From positions 1 to 64,000 of the forward strand of contig NZ_LDRT01000012.1 of NCBI RefSeq assembly GCF_001476655.1: DNA of 64,000 bases, given 5' to 3'. A program made the position numbers and the translations under genes. This DNA comes from Microbacterium testaceum (GTDB taxonomy: Bacteria; Actinomycetota; Actinomycetes; Actinomycetales; Microbacteriaceae). Of the stretch, positions 63,093 through 64,000 are shown piece after piece. Below the pieces are notes generated by a model. It worked only from the letters and a program-made list of their open reading frames with translations, made no database searches and was not told the DNA's origin. Positions within the stretch are counted from its first letter, which is position 1. Every line of letters starts with the position of its first letter.

Positions 63093-63103
63093 ACATGACA
63101 TGT
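63093..63103. promoter_or_regulatory. ACATGACATGT palindrome between WYL and VOC genes
   Basis: ACATG and CATGT are mirrored around one A, 21 bases upstream of the WYL start and 62 bases before the VOC start. It is a candidate operator for the WYL regulator. The site is short, so chance is possible. Confidence 0.35.
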
Positions 63104-63165
63104 TCTGTCGCGTATCGGTGATCGGCTGGGTCCGTAGAGATATCCACCGCACGAAGGAGTTCCCC

Positions 63166-63531
63166 GTGTCCACACCCAATCTGTTCCTCGTCTACGTCAG
63201 CGACGCCGAGGCCGCGACGGCCTTCTACCGCGACCTCTTCGAGATCGAGCCGACCTTCGTCAGCCCGCGCTACGTCGCGTTCGAGGTCGCCCCGGGCGTG
63301 CTCTTCGCCCTGTGGACGGGCCGCCCCGAGCACGCCGTCCCGAGCACTCCACGCACCAGCGAGCTCGGTCTGATGGTGCCCGGCGGCGGGTCCGCGGTCG
63401 ATGAGATCTTCGCGCGCTGGACGGCGACAGACGTGCGGGTCATCGAGGAGCCACACGACGATGTGTTCGGGCGCACGTTCGTCGTGGCCGATCCGGACGG
63501 GAATCTCATCCGCGTGGCGCCGGTCGACTGA
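63166..63531 (+). CDS. VOC-family protein
   Basis: A 121-residue glyoxalase/bleomycin-fold protein: PNLFLVYVSDAEAATAFYRD at the start, SPRYVAFEVAPGVLFALWTG in the middle, and TFVVADPDGNLIRVAPVD at the end, with the DPDGN turn common to the family. Reaction unknown. GTG 63166 follows GAAGGAG at seven bases. It is divergent from the WYL regulator, its likely controller. Confidence 0.88.
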   Translation: MSTPNLFLVYVSDAEAATAFYRDLFEIEPTFVSPRYVAFEVAPGVLFALWTGRPEHAVPSTPRTSELGLMVPGGGSAVDEIFARWTATDVRVIEEPHDDVFGRTFVVADPDGNLIRVAPVD

Positions 63532-63560
63532 GCCGCGCAGGGGCGCACGCAGGGGGCTGG

Positions 63561-63686
63561 ACTCTGCCGTTCCCGACCCGTCGGCGAGCCGCCCGCATCG
63601 CCCCGCGCGCGACGCGCGTGGGGGCGGCGAGTCTCGGCCGTGCCGAACCGTTCGGCGAGCCGCCCGGGTCGCCCCTGCGCGACGCG
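63561..63686. repeat. Imperfect 56-base direct repeat
   Basis: 63561-63616 and 63631-63686 are alike; the shared core CGGCGAGCCGCCCG is identical in both and both end GCGCGACGCG. The period is 70 bases. It fills most of the gap between the convergent VOC and cupin genes. Inverted stretches around GCGCGACGCGCG may also act as a terminator. Confidence 0.6.
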
Positions 63687-63688
63687 CC

Positions 63689-64000
63689 TCAGTCCGCGAG
63701 ACGCCAATCCTCGAAGCTGAACCCCGGCGAAACCAGACAGCTCACGACGACCTCCTGGTCGGCCACAAGCCGCGCCGCCTGCCAGACCCCGGCCGGAACC
63801 GTGTACTGCAGCCGCTCCCCCGCCGCGAGATCCGGGCCGAGCACGACCGTGTGGTCGAGCGACGGCGACTCGTCACTGCCGCCCAGCGACAGGGCGAGCT
63901 TTCCGGGCCCGTGCCACAACCACACCTCGTCGCTCGTCACGACGTGCCACGCGCTCTCCTCCCCGGGCGTCAGCAGGTAGTGGATGCACGTGGCCGCCGG
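63689..64000 (-). CDS. Cupin protein, DUF985-like (partial, runs off the right edge)
   Basis: The last 103 codons of a cupin_5/DUF985-type protein. ATCIHYLLTPGEESAWHVVT, SDEVWLWHGPGKLALSL, VVLGPDLAAGERLQYTVPAG and the end SCLVSPGFSFEDWRLAD match the family, with the metal-site His residues in AWH and WLWHG. The start lies beyond base 64000. Function is unknown. Confidence 0.85.
   Translation of the reverse strand, partial: PAATCIHYLLTPGEESAWHVVTSDEVWLWHGPGKLALSLGGSDESPSLDHTVVLGPDLAAGERLQYTVPAGVWQAARLVADQEVVVSCLVSPGFSFEDWRLAD

Noticed and set aside
1-64000. tRNA, rRNA or riboswitch genes
   Set aside because: No cloverleaf with a TTC-loop, no conserved rRNA stretch and no recognisable riboswitch core was found by eye; short structured RNAs could be missed.

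Overview
The window is GC-rich (roughly 70%) DNA with tight gene packing, many ATGA/GTGA stop-start overlaps and many starts without a Shine-Dalgarno sequence a few bases after a -10-like hexamer. The short string GGATGCC recurs inside coding regions. Gene content (dnaB, pdxH, mycothiol-era DinB proteins, WYL and TetR regulators, GH18/GH43 secreted enzymes) suggests an actinobacterium of the Microbacteriaceae, most likely Microbacterium; this is an inference from style and content, not from a marker gene. No rRNA, tRNA, CRISPR array or insertion sequence was seen.

Layout. 1-8.97 kb: a small hypothetical gene between two copies of a palindromic repeat, an atypical SDR oxidoreductase with a zinc ribbon, a 52-residue membrane protein, a secreted GH18 enzyme, an acyltransferase 3, an acyl-CoA ligase coupled to a DUF1295 membrane protein, and a lipoprotein. 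9.0-17 kb: a UBP-type zinc-finger gene next to a deletion scar that joins two truncated genes, a ribbon-helix-helix/BrnT-like toxin-antitoxin pair, an alpha/beta hydrolase fused to a PucR-type regulator, a HEAT-repeat protein, a GTPase, and an MBL hydrolase overlapping pdxH. 17.1-22 kb: a TetR gene, two operator palindromes, a polar amino acid ABC transporter and a gamma-glutamyltransferase, apparently one regulated unit. 22.7-25.9 kb: an Old Yellow Enzyme gene, then an MNT-HEPN toxin-antitoxin module lying inside decayed copies of a locus whose intact version is at 36.5-39.3 kb. 26-34.6 kb: two divergent, homologous giant secreted GH43/LamG enzymes. 34.8-39.9 kb: an FAD oxidoreductase with a large palindrome upstream, a DnaQ-BRCT-zinc protein, a RibD-like reductase, and a WYL regulator/VOC pair.

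41.5-51.8 kb is the most unusual part, a defence-type island with visible decay: a LuxR pseudogene cut off by an OLD-nuclease fragment joined to a UvrD-helicase fragment (a Gabija-like remnant), then a restriction-modification-like cluster (small methylase, GIY-YIG/DEAD helicase/methylase, Eco57I-type methylase), a convergent NucS-like nuclease gene, and a membrane protein with TPR-like coding sequence in another frame at its end. In the cluster the methylase fold is divided exactly at a gene boundary.

51.9-64 kb: small housekeeping and stress genes in regulator/target pairs (XRE-cupin with DinB; MarR with hydrolase; TetR with FAD monooxygenase; TetR with SGNH hydrolase; WYL with VOC), plus dnaB with DnaA-box-like sites upstream. 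The last gene (cupin, DUF985-like) runs off the right edge.

A theme of the window is small-scale gene decay: at least seven separate scars or gene fossils can be read. No database search was run; all family names come from motif recognition.
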